A DNA stretch of 64,000 nucleotides from Clostridiales bacterium (GTDB lineage: Bacteria; Bacillota; Clostridia; Christensenellales; Pumilibacteraceae), in the NCBI GenBank assembly GCA_022508505.1, contig JAFLVC010000005.1, positions 1 through 64,000 of the forward strand, read 5' to 3'. Numbering within the stretch: position 1 is the stretch's first letter; the number at the start of each line of letters is the position of its first letter. Positions 44,957-54,191 of the stretch are shown here, piece after piece. Below the pieces are notes generated by a model. That model worked only from the letters and a program-made list of their open reading frames with translations. It ran no database searches and was not told where the DNA came from. Made by a program: the position numbers and the translations under genes.

Positions 44957-45451
44957 ATGGATAAGTGGGACGCGCGCTTTATGGAGATTGCGCATACGGT
45001 GTCGAGTTGGTCAAGCTGTTTTCAGGAAAACCGTCAGGTCGGGGCTGTCATTGCAAAGAACAAACGCATTCTAACCACCGGCTACAACGGCGCAAGCTCG
45101 GGCATTAAAAACTGCAAGGAGCGAGGATATTGCCTGCGCCGCAAGCTCGAAATACCGTCCGGCACTCGGCATGAGGTGTGCTACGCCACCCACGCAGAGC
45201 AAAACGCCATAATTCAGGCGGCAAGAATGGGAATGTGTATAGACGGCGCAACGCTTTACTGCACTCATCAGCCTTGCTCGATCTGCACGAAAATGATTAT
45301 CAACAGCGGCATCAAGCGCGTAGTTTACGAGGACGGTTATCCCGACGATTTCTCGCTGGAGCTGTTTAACGAGGCGGGAGTAGTGATTGAAAAGTACGTG
45401 CCCGGCGTGGTCGATCCCAAAACGCCGATCGGCGACGAAAGCAAACAGTAA
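44957..45451 (+). CDS. comEB: Deoxycytidylate (dCMP) deaminase, ComEB type
   Basis: Converts dCMP to dUMP for dTTP synthesis. The 164-residue zinc enzyme has the catalytic THAEQNAI (about residue 80) and the zinc-binding QPCSICTKM (about 104), and the extra cysteines expected of this family (CKERGYC). The track's start at 44936 precedes the Shine-Dalgarno; AAGGAG at 44945 points to the ATG at 44957. Confidence 0.92.
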   Translation: MDKWDARFMEIAHTVSSWSSCFQENRQVGAVIAKNKRILTTGYNGASSGIKNCKERGYCLRRKLEIPSGTRHEVCYATHAEQNAIIQAARMGMCIDGATLYCTHQPCSICTKMIINSGIKRVVYEDGYPDDFSLELFNEAGVVIEKYVPGVVDPKTPIGDESKQ

Positions 45452-45475
45452 AAAACCTTTTACGGAGGAAATAAA

Positions 45476-45910
45476 ATGAACAAGTGTGAAAAATGCGGAA
45501 TTCAAGTTCCCGACGGAGCAAAATTCTGCCCGAAATGCGGGGCCCCGATTGCACAAAAGATCGAAACGCCCGCCGTAGAGCCGACGCAGCAAGAGAGCAC
45601 CAACACCGTCAAAAAGTCGACGGGCGGCTTCCTTAACAAGTATTTTTGGGTGCTGTTTGTCTCGGTAGGGCTTCTTGCGTACCTTCTCATGGAAGTCGCG
45701 GGAATGTATTTGGGCGTGTCCTCGGGCTTCGCAATAACTCTCGGCGTGTTTGCGCTCATATTCGGCGTATGCTTCTGTGCGCTCGGCTTGATGAATAAAA
45801 TCACCTCGGCCGGCAGCAACGCACTTCGCGACAATATATGCCTTGCTGTGGGAATCATAGTTGCGCTGACCGTTCTTCTCGGCACGATCGCCGTGTTCAA
45901 CTTTGCATAA
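45476..45910 (+). CDS. Zinc-ribbon membrane protein
   Basis: A 144-residue protein with an N-terminal zinc ribbon (CEKCGIQVPDGAKFCPKCG, residues 4-22), a polar Gln/Thr/Ser linker, and three hydrophobic segments (about 57-75, 83-105, 120-142). The ribbon-plus-membrane layout is common in Firmicutes, with no assigned function. GGAGG precedes the ATG, 24 nt after the dCMP deaminase stop, and a terminator follows. Confidence 0.8.
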   Translation: MNKCEKCGIQVPDGAKFCPKCGAPIAQKIETPAVEPTQQESTNTVKKSTGGFLNKYFWVLFVSVGLLAYLLMEVAGMYLGVSSGFAITLGVFALIFGVCFCALGLMNKITSAGSNALRDNICLAVGIIVALTVLLGTIAVFNFA

Positions 45911-45930
45911 ATATAATAGACATTATTTAC

Positions 45931-45965
45931 GGGGCTTACGATAGGGAATCGCAGGCCCCATTTTA
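45931..45965 (+). terminator. Terminator after the zinc-ribbon protein gene
   Basis: Stem GGGGC / GCCCC with a 3x3 internal loop and an inner CGAT / ATCG stem, followed by ATTTTAATTT. Confidence 0.7.
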
Positions 45966-46072
45966 ATTTGTATTACAGAAAATCGGCGTATTGTATCTTT
46001 GCGTGCAGTGCAAGAGAATAATATACCTAAAATTAGAAACAAAAGATAAGATATAAGAGATAAGAATGAAAG

Positions 46073-46101
46073 AAGCGCGAGATTAAGATGCTCGCGCTTT
46101 T
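46073..46101 (+). terminator. Orphan terminator-like hairpin
   Basis: Perfect 9-bp stem AAGCGCGAG / CTCGCGCTT with a 9-nt loop and a TTTT end. It is more than 100 nt past the previous terminator, so it may end a short unannotated RNA or be part of the adjacent repeat. Confidence 0.5.
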
Positions 46102-46225
46102 AAGATCCTTCGCCGACGCCCAAGATGACCAATTAAACCTAGCTTTTCTTTACGACATTCTATTTAGAAATAAGCCGTGCTCTTGTTATGTCATTCAGAG
46201 CGAGCGCCGGCGTAGCCGATGGAAC
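46102..46225. repeat. Inverted pair of interspersed-repeat-like segments
   Basis: The reverse complement of 46102-46130 (GGTCATCTTGGGCGTCGGCG...) and the direct strand at 46189-46225 (TGTCATTCAGAGCGAGCGCC...) share the layout GTCAT-n-GAGCG-n-GGCGnAGCCGA-GGA. From memory this resembles the abundant intergenic TGTCAT(T/C)CTGAGCGAAG-type repeats of many bacterial genomes. Only this pair is in the window, so family membership is inferred. Confidence 0.4.
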
Positions 46226-46305
46226 TAGGCGCTTTCGCCGCAAGTTATAGTGAGTAGAGAAGAAGTTTTTTACAATTGAAAATTTATAAAATCTTTTAAA
46301 ATCCC

Positions 46306-46334
46306 TTGACAATGACATAATAGTGATATATAAT
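46306..46334 (+). promoter_or_regulatory. Consensus sigmaA promoter of ctsR-mcsA-mcsB-clpC
   Basis: TTGACA (46306-46311), 17-nt spacer, TATAAT (46329-46334): a perfect consensus. Predicted start near 46341, immediately before the CtsR operator. Confidence 0.92.
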
Positions 46335-46345
46335 TGATGTAGAAG

Positions 46346-46362
46346 TTTGACTTTCTTTGACC
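46346..46362. promoter_or_regulatory. CtsR operator
   Basis: TTTGACT-TTC-TTTGACC is the exact reverse complement of the CtsR heptad repeat (A/GGTCAAA-nAn-A/GGTCAAA). It lies at about +5 to +21 of the ctsR promoter, so CtsR would repress its own operon. A third, imperfect heptad TTTGATT follows directly. Confidence 0.9.
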
Positions 46363-46397
46363 TTTGATTTTCGTAATTATTCTAAAGGGAGGTGCCG

Positions 46398-46880
46398 ATG
46401 ACTGTCAGCGATATAATCGAAAGTTTTTTGCTCGAAACGCTTGGTAACGAGCTTTCGGTGAGCTTTAACCGAAATGAGCTTGCGACGTATTTTTCGGTTG
46501 CGCCCAGCCAGATAAATTACGTCCTCAGCACGAGGTTTACACCCGAACGCGGTTACATCATCGAGAGCAGGCGGGGCGGAGGCGGCTCGATCAAGATTAT
46601 ACGAGTCAGCGAAGACGCCGACGACGTCATTATCAGGTACATTGAAGAGACGCTCGCTTCCGGAATAGAATACGGCAAGGCGTGCCAAATAATAGACAGG
46701 CTGACCGATGACGAGATATACACCAAAAGCGAGGCGGCGCTTATAAAAGCCGCCATATCGGACAAAGCTTTATTGGCGCCGACGGTTGCAAAAGCGCGAC
46801 TACGCGGCGCAATACTTAAAAATATTCTTTTGGAAACGCTTAAATCCCAAAACGACGACAACAGCGACAGCGAGGAGTGA
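46398..46880 (+). CDS. ctsR: Transcriptional repressor CtsR
   Basis: CtsR represses clp protease genes and is inactivated by heat. The 160-residue protein has a winged helix-turn-helix (about 24-60) with the tetraglycine thermosensor loop in ESRRGGGGSIKI and the C-terminal McsB/ClpC-interaction domain. AAAGGGAGG places the start at the ATG at 46398, not the track GTG. It overlaps the first possible mcsA start. Confidence 0.95.
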   Translation: MTVSDIIESFLLETLGNELSVSFNRNELATYFSVAPSQINYVLSTRFTPERGYIIESRRGGGGSIKIIRVSEDADDVIIRYIEETLASGIEYGKACQIIDRLTDDEIYTKSEAALIKAAISDKALLAPTVAKARLRGAILKNILLETLKSQNDDNSDSEE

Positions 46881-46885
46881 ACAAT

Positions 46886-47392
46886 ATGATTTGTGTTAAA
46901 TGCGGACAACGCCAAGCGACAACGGAGATTATTCAGAGATATAAAAACCACGTCGAAAAGCTGTATCTTTGCAGCGAATGCGCGAGGGATTACAGACCGG
47001 AAGTATTTGACGATTTCGAAATGCTCGACAAGCTGATAAACGGATCGCCGATGGGGCTTCTTTCGGGGTTCAGCGATTTTTTCAATACGAATAAGGCAAT
47101 TAGGCTTGTTTGTCCCGATTGCAAGACGTCGAGCGACGAGTTTTTAAAGAGCGGATATGTCGGATGCCCGAAGTGCTACGAGATATTTGAGCCGCTCATT
47201 CGTCAGACGGTCAAAAAACTGCAACAAGCCGACAGGCACGTCGGCAAGCGCCCTTACGGCGTGAGCGGCGGCAGCGGCGACGTCGCGCTGCTCAGGGCGG
47301 AGATTCAAGAGGCTTTGGACAGCGGAAACTATTCGCGAGTCAACGAGCTGAGCAAAGTGCTCGAAAAACTCGAAGGCAACGGAGGGCTGTGA
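46886..47392 (+). CDS. mcsA: Protein-arginine kinase activator McsA
   Basis: McsA activates the arginine kinase McsB. The 168-residue protein has four zinc-finger CxxC pairs (CVKC, CSEC, CPDC, CPKC) and a C-terminal UVR-like motif (LLRAEIQEALDSGNYSRVNEL). ATG at 46886 gives the family-like MICVKCGQRQAT and lies 8 nt after GAGGAG; the GTG at 46877 is the alternative. Confidence 0.92.
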   Translation: MICVKCGQRQATTEIIQRYKNHVEKLYLCSECARDYRPEVFDDFEMLDKLINGSPMGLLSGFSDFFNTNKAIRLVCPDCKTSSDEFLKSGYVGCPKCYEIFEPLIRQTVKKLQQADRHVGKRPYGVSGGSGDVALLRAEIQEALDSGNYSRVNELSKVLEKLEGNGGL

Positions 47393-47393
47393 T

Positions 47394-48395
47394 ATGGACG
47401 ACAACACCATAGTATCGACGCGCATACGGCTTGCGAGAAACATCGACGGCCTGCCTTTCCCGCACAAACTTAACGAGGCGACCGCAAGACAGATTACGGA
47501 CGGCGTCGAGCACGCGCTTTCCTCTGTCGACAGATTCACTCGTTTCGACATGAACAAGATATCAAACCTCGACGGCACTATTTTGCAGGAAAAACACCTC
47601 ATAAGCCCCGATCTTTTGACTGAATGTCCGTTCGGCTCTGTGTTGATCGGCATGGACGAAACGGTATCGATTATGGTCAACGAGGAAGATCATATAAGAG
47701 AACAGGTAATTTTGCCGGGATTGTCGCTTGAACGGGCATATAATCGCATAAATATGATAGACGACGCTATTTCGAACACAATGAAGTTCGCTTTTTCGCC
47801 GAGATACGGATATCTTACCGCGTGCGCTACAAATCTCGGAACGGGAATGCGCGCGTCGGTCATGATGTTCTTGCCAGCGCTCACGATGAAGGGACTCATC
47901 GACGCGTGCATAAACGATGTCGGTAGGCTCAATATGACGGTGCGCGGCATTTACGGCGAGGGTAGCAACGCCGAAGGGTATCTGTATCAGGTGAGCAATC
48001 AACGCACGCTCGGCATAACCGAAGGCGATATTCTCGATTCGGTCGGCAGCGCGATAAACCACATAGTCGATGCGGAAAACCGCGCAAGAGAGCTGTTGAA
48101 GCGCGATGAGCCCGAGCTTAAAGACAAGATCTTCAGGGCGTACGGACTTGCGACAAACGCTTATAAGCTTACTACGACGGAGGCCATGCATGCGCTTGCC
48201 ATGATACGGCTCGGCGCATACTACGGGTATATTTCGGTAAACGATCAAAAAATCTTTACTGCTCTCACGACAAAATGCTTGCCCGCAAATATGCAAAAGC
48301 TTAGCGGAAAGAATATAGGCGCACTCGAGCGAGACATTTTAAGGGCGCAATACATTGCCGCAGGCATTAAGAAATCTACAGTTAAAAACGATTAA
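47394..48395 (+). CDS. mcsB: Protein-arginine kinase McsB
   Basis: McsB phosphorylates arginines of proteins and so tags them for ClpCP. The 333-residue ATP:guanido kinase-like protein has STRIRLARN (about 8-16), NEEDHIREQ and GEGSNAEGYLYQVSNQRTLG (about 185-205), consistent with an intact active site. The ATG is 8 nt after GGAGG and 1 nt after the mcsA stop. Confidence 0.95.
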   Translation: MDDNTIVSTRIRLARNIDGLPFPHKLNEATARQITDGVEHALSSVDRFTRFDMNKISNLDGTILQEKHLISPDLLTECPFGSVLIGMDETVSIMVNEEDHIREQVILPGLSLERAYNRINMIDDAISNTMKFAFSPRYGYLTACATNLGTGMRASVMMFLPALTMKGLIDACINDVGRLNMTVRGIYGEGSNAEGYLYQVSNQRTLGITEGDILDSVGSAINHIVDAENRARELLKRDEPELKDKIFRAYGLATNAYKLTTTEAMHALAMIRLGAYYGYISVNDQKIFTALTTKCLPANMQKLSGKNIGALERDILRAQYIAAGIKKSTVKND

Positions 48396-48419
48396 AGAAT
48401 TATAGGAGGAATATAATAT

Positions 48420-50843
48420 ATGTCGAATTATCCGATGGACGAAAACGCAAAAACTGCGTTCAACACAGCAAGAAGTATAGCGGAAGAATACTCAAACGAA
48501 TTTACAGGCACGGAGCACCTGTTGTACGGAATCCTCAAAACTGAATGCGTCTCTTCAAAATTATTCAAGATAAACAATCTCGATCCCGAGAAGCTGCGGT
48601 ATATTTTCGAGCAGGAAAACAAGGTGCTGCAAAAGCCCGTCGATTCGCCGCGTATACAGAATATTCCGTTTGCCGCATACAATATCGCAATGCGGTTTAA
48701 CGCGCCGCTCATAACGCCCGACCATCTCATGCTCGCAATTCTCGAAGAGCCGTTTTGCTATGCTGCGGCGGCGCTGTACCGCGAATTCAGCGTAAACTGC
48801 AATCTGTACAGAAGCAATATAATAGGATATTTACAGGCGAACAGCGCGTCGGCGAGATCTTCGGAACAAGGCGACATGACGGGCGTACGCACTAATGTCC
48901 CGACGCTTCCGGCACAGCTTGCCGATCTCGGTGTGGACGTAACACAGCGCGCCCGAGACAACAAGCTCGATCCCGTTATCGGAAGGGCTCAGGAGGTGGA
49001 GCGCATAATCGAGATTTTGTGCCGCAAAACAAAGAACAACCCGGTGCTCATCGGCGAGCCGGGCGTCGGTAAAAGCGCGATAGTCGACGGCTTGGCACGT
49101 GCGATAGTCGACGGACGGGTGCCGCGCCAGCTTCAAAACCATATTGTCTTTTCGCTCAACATCGGCTCGCTCATGGCGGGCACCAAGTACCGCGGTCAGC
49201 TCGAGGAAAAGCTAAAAGACGCAATCGACCTCATCATAAGCCGCGGCGACATCATCGTCTTTATCGACGAGCTTCATACTCTCATGCAGGCGGGTTCAAA
49301 AGAGGGCGAGGTTACTCCGGCGGATATCTTAAAGCCGTACCTTGCGCGAGGCGAAATGCAAACAATCGGAGCGACGACCACCGACGAATACCGCAAGTAT
49401 ATAGAAAAAGACAAGGCCATGGAACGTCGCTTCCAGACGATTACAGTAGAGCCTCCGTCTGTGGAGCAGACGATAGAAATTTTGCGCGGCTTGCGTCAGA
49501 ACTACGAGAACTATCACAAGGTCAAGCTTTCCGACGAGGCGATAGAGGCGGCGGCAAAACTTTCCGACAAGTACATTGCGGATAGGTTTTTGCCGGACAA
49601 GGCAATAGACCTCATTGACGAGGCGATGAGCTGTGCAAAGGTCAGCGTTTCCACCGATCCGTCGGACATAAAGGCGCTCACCGAAGAGCGTGAAGATTAC
49701 GACAAGAAGATGAAAGAGTTTGCGGCGCGAAGCGAATACGGTCAAGCGGAAATATATAAACAAAAGCGCGACGAAATCGACAGATTGATAAAGGAACGGT
49801 CGCTCAGAAACGCGGCGGAAACCGAGCGCGCCACAATGACAATATATGCCGACGATATAGCAGACGTCGTGTCGCGTTGGACGAAAATTCCCGTCAACAA
49901 GCTGACCGAGACGGAAAGCGAGCGGCTCAAAAACATGGAAGAAATCTTACACAAGCGCGTAATCGGTCAGGACAAGGCGGTCGAAGCGGTGGCAAAAGCC
50001 ATACGAAGAGCTCGCGCGGGATTGAAGAGCGACGGTCGGCCTATCGGCTCGTTTATTTTCCTCGGTCCCACGGGCGTAGGCAAGACCGAGCTGACAAAAG
50101 CGCTCGCAGAGGCCATGTTCGACAACGAAAACTCGATAATCCGCCTCGACATGAGCGAATTCATGGAATCTCATTCGGTGTCGAAACTTATCGGCGCGCC
50201 TCCCGGGTACGTCGGATTCGACGAGGGTGGGCAGCTTACCGAAAAGGTGCGCCGTCACCCGTATTCCGTCGTGCTGTTCGACGAGATAGAAAAGGCACAT
50301 CCCGACGTGTTTAACGCGCTGCTGCAAATACTCGACGACGGTCGGTTGACCGACTCGCAGGGGCGCACTGTTTCGTTTAAAAACACTATTATCATCATGA
50401 CGAGCAACGTCGGTGCGAGCGAGGCGAGCGCAAAGCGCGAGATAGGGTTTAACGCCGTCGGCAAAAAGGATTCGGACGTTCGCGACGAGGCATACATGAA
50501 GGCGTTGCGATCCATGTTCAGACCTGAGTTTTTGAACCGCATAGATGTGATATGCGTATTCGACAAGCTCACTAAAGAGGATGTCGGCGAGATCGCCAAG
50601 ATAATGCTTCAAAAGGTGGAGAATACGCTGAAAGACAAGAATATCACGCTGTCCGTCACGAAATCGGCGCTTGATTGGCTTATCGACAAGGGTTATGACG
50701 CCGATTACGGCGCGCGTCCGCTCCGTCGAGTTATCGAGCAGAACATCGAGGACGAGATTGCCGAGGCCATAATCGACGGAAAAATTTCCGAAAACAGCGC
50801 CGTTCGCGTCGATTGTGTAGACGACAGAATAGTTATCGGCTGA
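48420..50843 (+). CDS. clpC: AAA+ unfoldase ClpC
   Basis: ClpC unfolds proteins for ClpP. The 807 residues have the double Clp N domain (about 1-150), AAA-1 with Walker [10 protein letters not shown] (about 210), a short middle domain with a UVR-like segment (about 424-460) and AAA-2 with [10 protein letters not shown] (about 550) and sensor 2 GARPLRR. The short middle domain distinguishes it from ClpB. It closes the CtsR-controlled operon. Confidence 0.96.
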   Translation: MSNYPMDENAKTAFNTARSIAEEYSNEFTGTEHLLYGILKTECVSSKLFKINNLDPEKLRYIFEQENKVLQKPVDSPRIQNIPFAAYNIAMRFNAPLITPDHLMLAILEEPFCYAAAALYREFSVNCNLYRSNIIGYLQANSASARSSEQGDMTGVRTNVPTLPAQLADLGVDVTQRARDNKLDPVIGRAQEVERIIEILCRKTKNNPVLIGEPGVGKSAIVDGLARAIVDGRVPRQLQNHIVFSLNIGSLMAGTKYRGQLEEKLKDAIDLIISRGDIIVFIDELHTLMQAGSKEGEVTPADILKPYLARGEMQTIGATTTDEYRKYIEKDKAMERRFQTITVEPPSVEQTIEILRGLRQNYENYHKVKLSDEAIEAAAKLSDKYIADRFLPDKAIDLIDEAMSCAKVSVSTDPSDIKALTEEREDYDKKMKEFAARSEYGQAEIYKQKRDEIDRLIKERSLRNAAETERATMTIYADDIADVVSRWTKIPVNKLTETESERLKNMEEILHKRVIGQDKAVEAVAKAIRRARAGLKSDGRPIGSFIFLGPTGVGKTELTKALAEAMFDNENSIIRLDMSEFMESHSVSKLIGAPPGYVGFDEGGQLTEKVRRHPYSVVLFDEIEKAHPDVFNALLQILDDGRLTDSQGRTVSFKNTIIIMTSNVGASEASAKREIGFNAVGKKDSDVRDEAYMKALRSMFRPEFLNRIDVICVFDKLTKEDVGEIAKIMLQKVENTLKDKNITLSVTKSALDWLIDKGYDADYGARPLRRVIEQNIEDEIAEAIIDGKISENSAVRVDCVDDRIVIG

Positions 50844-50890
50844 ATGATTCGTCGAATTTCAGCGACGGCAAACAAATTTATAAAACCGTA

Positions 50891-50919
50891 TTTACAATTG
50901 CTATAAAATCTGGTACAAT
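50891..50919 (+). promoter_or_regulatory. SigmaA promoter of hpf
   Basis: TTTACA (50891-50896), 17-nt spacer, TACAAT (50914-50919). Predicted start about 30 nt before the hpf ATG. Confidence 0.75.
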
Positions 50920-50955
50920 TATATCAGTACAAATTAAACTACGCCGGAGGCTAAT

Positions 50956-51504
50956 ATGAAGATTGAGTACTTGTGCAAAAACTATGACGCGAGCGAAAAG
51001 CTCAAGACAATCATCGACAAAAAAGTTCAAAAGCTCGATAAGTTTTTTGAGGACAACACGCGAATTAAAATCGTGCTCAAAAAGGGTAGCACTCGAAACA
51101 CAGACGACCTTTACACGCTCGAGCTCACGATCATTCTCGACGGCGTCGTCATGCGCGCCGAGGTGACTAGCGACAATATGTATTCCAACATCGATCTCGC
51201 AATACCCAAGCTCGAAAAGCAGATAATCCGTCACCACAAAAAGATTGAGAGCAAGTCCAAAAAGTTCCGTGCCAAGGATTATTCTATCGAAGCCGATCTT
51301 CCGGAGGAACCGCAGGAGACGGAAAAGTCGCTCGTCCGCTCGAAGTGCTACACGCTTACGCCTATGTCAATCGACGACGCGATAGAGGAATTGGAACTTG
51401 TCGGACACAATTTCTACGTATTTTTGAACAAGACGACGAACTCAATAAACGTTCTTTATGTGCGCCACGACGGCAACTACGGTCTCATTGAAACCGTAGT
51501 GTAA
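50956..51504 (+). CDS. hpf: Ribosome hibernation promoting factor, long form
   Basis: Long HPF dimerises 70S ribosomes to 100S in stationary phase. The 182-residue protein has an N-terminal S30AE domain (about 1-95, YLCKNYDASEKLKTIIDKKV) and the C-terminal dimerisation domain (about 125-182, with MSIDDAIEELELVGHNFYVFLN). CGGAGG precedes the ATG. Confidence 0.95.
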   Translation: MKIEYLCKNYDASEKLKTIIDKKVQKLDKFFEDNTRIKIVLKKGSTRNTDDLYTLELTIILDGVVMRAEVTSDNMYSNIDLAIPKLEKQIIRHHKKIESKSKKFRAKDYSIEADLPEEPQETEKSLVRSKCYTLTPMSIDDAIEELELVGHNFYVFLNKTTNSINVLYVRHDGNYGLIETVV

Positions 51505-51565
51505 AATGAGCAAAATTTATGTTGATTTTTGGTTAAAAAAACGGCGAGAAATCGATTGTGTGCGC

Positions 51566-51594
51566 TTGCTTTTATCGTGTTCGCGCTGTATAAT
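51566..51594 (+). promoter_or_regulatory. SigmaA promoter of pgi
   Basis: TTGCTT (51566-51571), 17-nt spacer, TATAAT (51589-51594). A GC-rich GGCGG/CCGCC hairpin lies in the leader just before the AAAGGAGA site. Confidence 0.85.
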
Positions 51595-51655
51595 ATGTTT
51601 GTTCGAATAGACGGCGGGTCCGCCGCCTTCGGCGTTACTAAAAAGGAGATACTCT

Positions 51656-53050
51656 ATGAAGCTGAAATTCGACTACAACAATATGATGGACAGTGCGATC
51701 GGCGCACACGGCATCAAAAAGTCGGACATCGACAAAGCGGGCAAAGCCCACGAAGCGGCGTATGCCGACGTTATTAACAACAGCGGAAAGGGCTGGCAGG
51801 AGTGGACGGAAACTCCGCTTTTGGACAAGAAAACGATTGACGAGCTCAATACTTTCGGAAGTAAAATAAGAGAAAAGGCGTCCTCCTTTGTCGTTCTCGG
51901 CATTGGCGGATCGGCGCTCGGACCCATCTGCGTGTTCAACGCGCTTTTGCACTTGCACCACAACGAACTTCCCGAAAAAATGCGCAAAGCGCCCAAAATC
52001 TACGTTGAGGACAACGTCGATCCGGAGCGCATGTCGGCGCTTCTCGACGTCATCGACATCAAGACTACATACTTCAACGTCATAACAAAATCGGGCGAAA
52101 CGAGTGAAACGCTCAGTCAACTACTCATCGTCTACAATCTGCTCAAAAAAGCGGTAGGCGAAGCGGAAGCGAAACAGCACATCACCGTCACTACTACTAT
52201 CGGGAAAGGCTCGCTCTACGCACTCGCAGAAAAGGAAGGTTTCAAAATTTACGGCATTCCGAGCGGCGTCGGCGGACGGTTTTCCGTTCTTTCAAACGTC
52301 GGGCTTGTGCCGTTTGCCGTCATGGGCATTGACATAGAGAGTATGCTCGGCGGCGCTCGCGCAATGCGCAAAGCGTGCGAGGAGAAAGACATCTACAAGA
52401 ACCCCGCGCTCATGACCGCGTTTTTGCAAGTGCTTTCCATGAAACAGGGCAAAAACATCTCGGTTATGATGCCGTATGCCGACGGACTCAGGACGATGGC
52501 AGACTTTTACTGCCAACTGTGGGCGGAATCGCTCGGCAAAGCGGTTGACAAGAAAGGCAAGACCGTAAACTGCGGTCAGACTCCAGCAAAATCATTGGGC
52601 GTCACCGATCAGCACAGCCAAGTTCAGCTATACACAGAGGGGCCTTACGACAAGGTCGTCACGTTTATCGGCGTGGAAAACTTCGGAGCTACCGTCGACA
52701 TTCCCAAAGGCGAAAAAGCGGAAGTGGGCGACTTCCTCAAAGGCCACACGCTCAACGAGCTCATCAACGCCGAGCGCAAAGCGACCGAGTTCGCTCTCAC
52801 CAAGGCCGGGCGCTCAAATTATACTGTGCTTTTGCCCGAAGTCACGGCTGAAACCGTAGGCGAACTACTTATGTACTTTATGTATATCACCGCGTTTGCG
52901 GGTGCGTATCTCGACATCGACACGTTCAACCAACCGGGCGTAGAAGAGGGCAAAAAGGCGACGTTCGCTATGATAGGCCGCGCCGGTTACGAGAGTAAGC
53001 TTGCCGAAATCAACTCTTCGCCCAAGAGCAACGAATACGTAATAGGCTGA
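51656..53050 (+). CDS. pgi: Glucose-6-phosphate isomerase
   Basis: Interconverts glucose 6-phosphate and fructose 6-phosphate in glycolysis. The 464-residue protein has GIGGSALGP (about 83), VITKSGETSET (about 141) and the LGVTDQHSQVQLYTEGP segment near the active site, typical of Firmicutes-type Pgi. It is followed by the HPr-like gene; no terminator is seen between them. Confidence 0.96.
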   Translation: MKLKFDYNNMMDSAIGAHGIKKSDIDKAGKAHEAAYADVINNSGKGWQEWTETPLLDKKTIDELNTFGSKIREKASSFVVLGIGGSALGPICVFNALLHLHHNELPEKMRKAPKIYVEDNVDPERMSALLDVIDIKTTYFNVITKSGETSETLSQLLIVYNLLKKAVGEAEAKQHITVTTTIGKGSLYALAEKEGFKIYGIPSGVGGRFSVLSNVGLVPFAVMGIDIESMLGGARAMRKACEEKDIYKNPALMTAFLQVLSMKQGKNISVMMPYADGLRTMADFYCQLWAESLGKAVDKKGKTVNCGQTPAKSLGVTDQHSQVQLYTEGPYDKVVTFIGVENFGATVDIPKGEKAEVGDFLKGHTLNELINAERKATEFALTKAGRSNYTVLLPEVTAETVGELLMYFMYITAFAGAYLDIDTFNQPGVEEGKKATFAMIGRAGYESKLAEINSSPKSNEYVIG

Positions 53051-53115
53051 TTTTACACTAAAGATAAGGATTCTGCTGTAATTAACACAAATACCACAAA
53101 AAAGGAGTATAAAAT

Positions 53116-53346
53116 ATGAAATCGGTAAAAGTGTATTTTCCCACGATCGACAGCGTAAAGAACTTTGTCAATGCAGTTTCGCGCTATCCGTACGAGGTGG
53201 ACCTTCACAGCGGCAGATACGTCGTCGACGCAAAGTCGCTACTCGGCATTTACTCGCTCGATCTCGCCAAGCCCATCGTTTGCGAGATTTACAACGACAA
53301 TTGCGAAGAACTTTTAAAGGATATAACAAAATACATAGCCAAATAA
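53116..53346 (+). CDS. HPr-like protein lacking the phosphorylatable histidine
   Basis: A 76-residue protein with the HPr fold pattern. The regulatory serine loop AKSLLGIYSL (Ser41) aligns with HPr NLKSIMGVMSL around Ser46. At the His15 position (GIHARPA in HPr) this protein has TIDSVKN, so Asp replaces the active-site His and the Arg-Pro are absent. It could not carry PEP-derived phosphate. A Crh-like regulatory role through the serine is possible but unproven. AAAGGAG precedes the ATG. It lies after pgi. Confidence 0.75.
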   Translation: MKSVKVYFPTIDSVKNFVNAVSRYPYEVDLHSGRYVVDAKSLLGIYSLDLAKPIVCEIYNDNCEELLKDITKYIAK

Positions 53347-53373
53347 CGGCTATCACGTTTAGTAAGGAGAAAT

Positions 53374-54117
53374 ATGCGTCGAGACTATCTTGACAGTATG
53401 AAGGCCGACGGATTCGGCGAGTTTTTGACTGCTTGCGAGAATTTGCGCAACTGTAAGTACATTTTGGCGGAAAGTAAAATCACCGCACTTTTAAAGACCA
53501 TTGCGGACAACAAGCAGCTGTATTCAATGTTCGGCGCGTCGCTTTTGGGATTTGATTATAAGACGGTGTTTTCGGAATGCGTAAGCAACAATATGTTCAC
53601 GCTTCCGACCGATCCAAAAACGGCAATCGCGATCGTGTTCCGTATTCTTATGGACATTGACAGCGGAAAAATGCCGCTCCGAAACTTTTTGGAAGCGTAT
53701 TTTTACAGCGAGTCGGTCAACGAGTCGTACGCGCGGTTCGGGCTTGAAATAGTGTCGCCCTTCGAATCGTACTGCCGCATGTTCATATCGCAGGCGGAAG
53801 GCGAGAACGCCGATATGTCGCAGCGATACGACGACATGGGCGAAAAGTATAGAAACGACCTCAAGGCGGACGCTCTGGTGTGTCTTGCCGCGCTTATAGA
53901 CTATGCAAACGAGGCGATATCGGGCGTTTATGACAGAGCAGAATACACCGCATGCCTAAACGGACTTGTCAAAAACATCAAAGCTGATGACGGCGACGGA
54001 ATAATTTCTTCCTATTTGGGCGTCAAATACGCAGTAGCGTACTTCTTCAAGTCCAATCCGGACGTAAATGAGATATTCAAAAAGCTCGAATACAACATCA
54101 AGCGTCTTTCGGAATAG
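53374..54117 (+). CDS. Helical protein of unknown function
   Basis: A 247-residue soluble, probably all-alpha protein with no signal peptide, membrane segment or motif that I recognise. It contains several cysteines without a metal-binding spacing and an acidic middle region. AAGGAG precedes the ATG. It is 27 nt downstream of the HPr-like gene and probably co-transcribed, with a terminator following. Confidence 0.7.
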   Translation: MRRDYLDSMKADGFGEFLTACENLRNCKYILAESKITALLKTIADNKQLYSMFGASLLGFDYKTVFSECVSNNMFTLPTDPKTAIAIVFRILMDIDSGKMPLRNFLEAYFYSESVNESYARFGLEIVSPFESYCRMFISQAEGENADMSQRYDDMGEKYRNDLKADALVCLAALIDYANEAISGVYDRAEYTACLNGLVKNIKADDGDGIISSYLGVKYAVAYFFKSNPDVNEIFKKLEYNIKRLSE

Positions 54118-54140
54118 AACAATTAAACAATATACACACA

Positions 54141-54166
54141 AAAAGCCGCGCTTTGACGCGGCTTTT
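54141..54166. terminator. Bidirectional terminator between convergent genes
   Basis: Perfect 10-bp stem AAAAGCCGCG / CGCGGCTTTT with loop CTTTGA, and A and T runs on the two sides. It serves both the + strand helical-protein gene and the - strand ugpQ. Confidence 0.9.
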
Positions 54167-54191
54167 AACATTTGAAATAAATTATTTTCGA

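Larger units (their letters stand above)
45966..46305. other. Non-coding stretch upstream of ctsR
   Basis: No convincing gene is seen here: no long ORF, tRNA or Shine-Dalgarno-start pair. It holds a purine-rich AT segment (46020-46070), a terminator-like hairpin (46073-46101) and two related, oppositely oriented repeat-like segments (46102-46130 and 46189-46225). The right-hand end (46261-46300) is very AT rich and adjoins the ctsR promoter, where it could act as an UP element. Confidence 0.6.

Noticed and set aside
51529-51777. 82-residue ORF before and into pgi
   Set aside because: It runs across the pgi promoter and start in another frame and has no Shine-Dalgarno.
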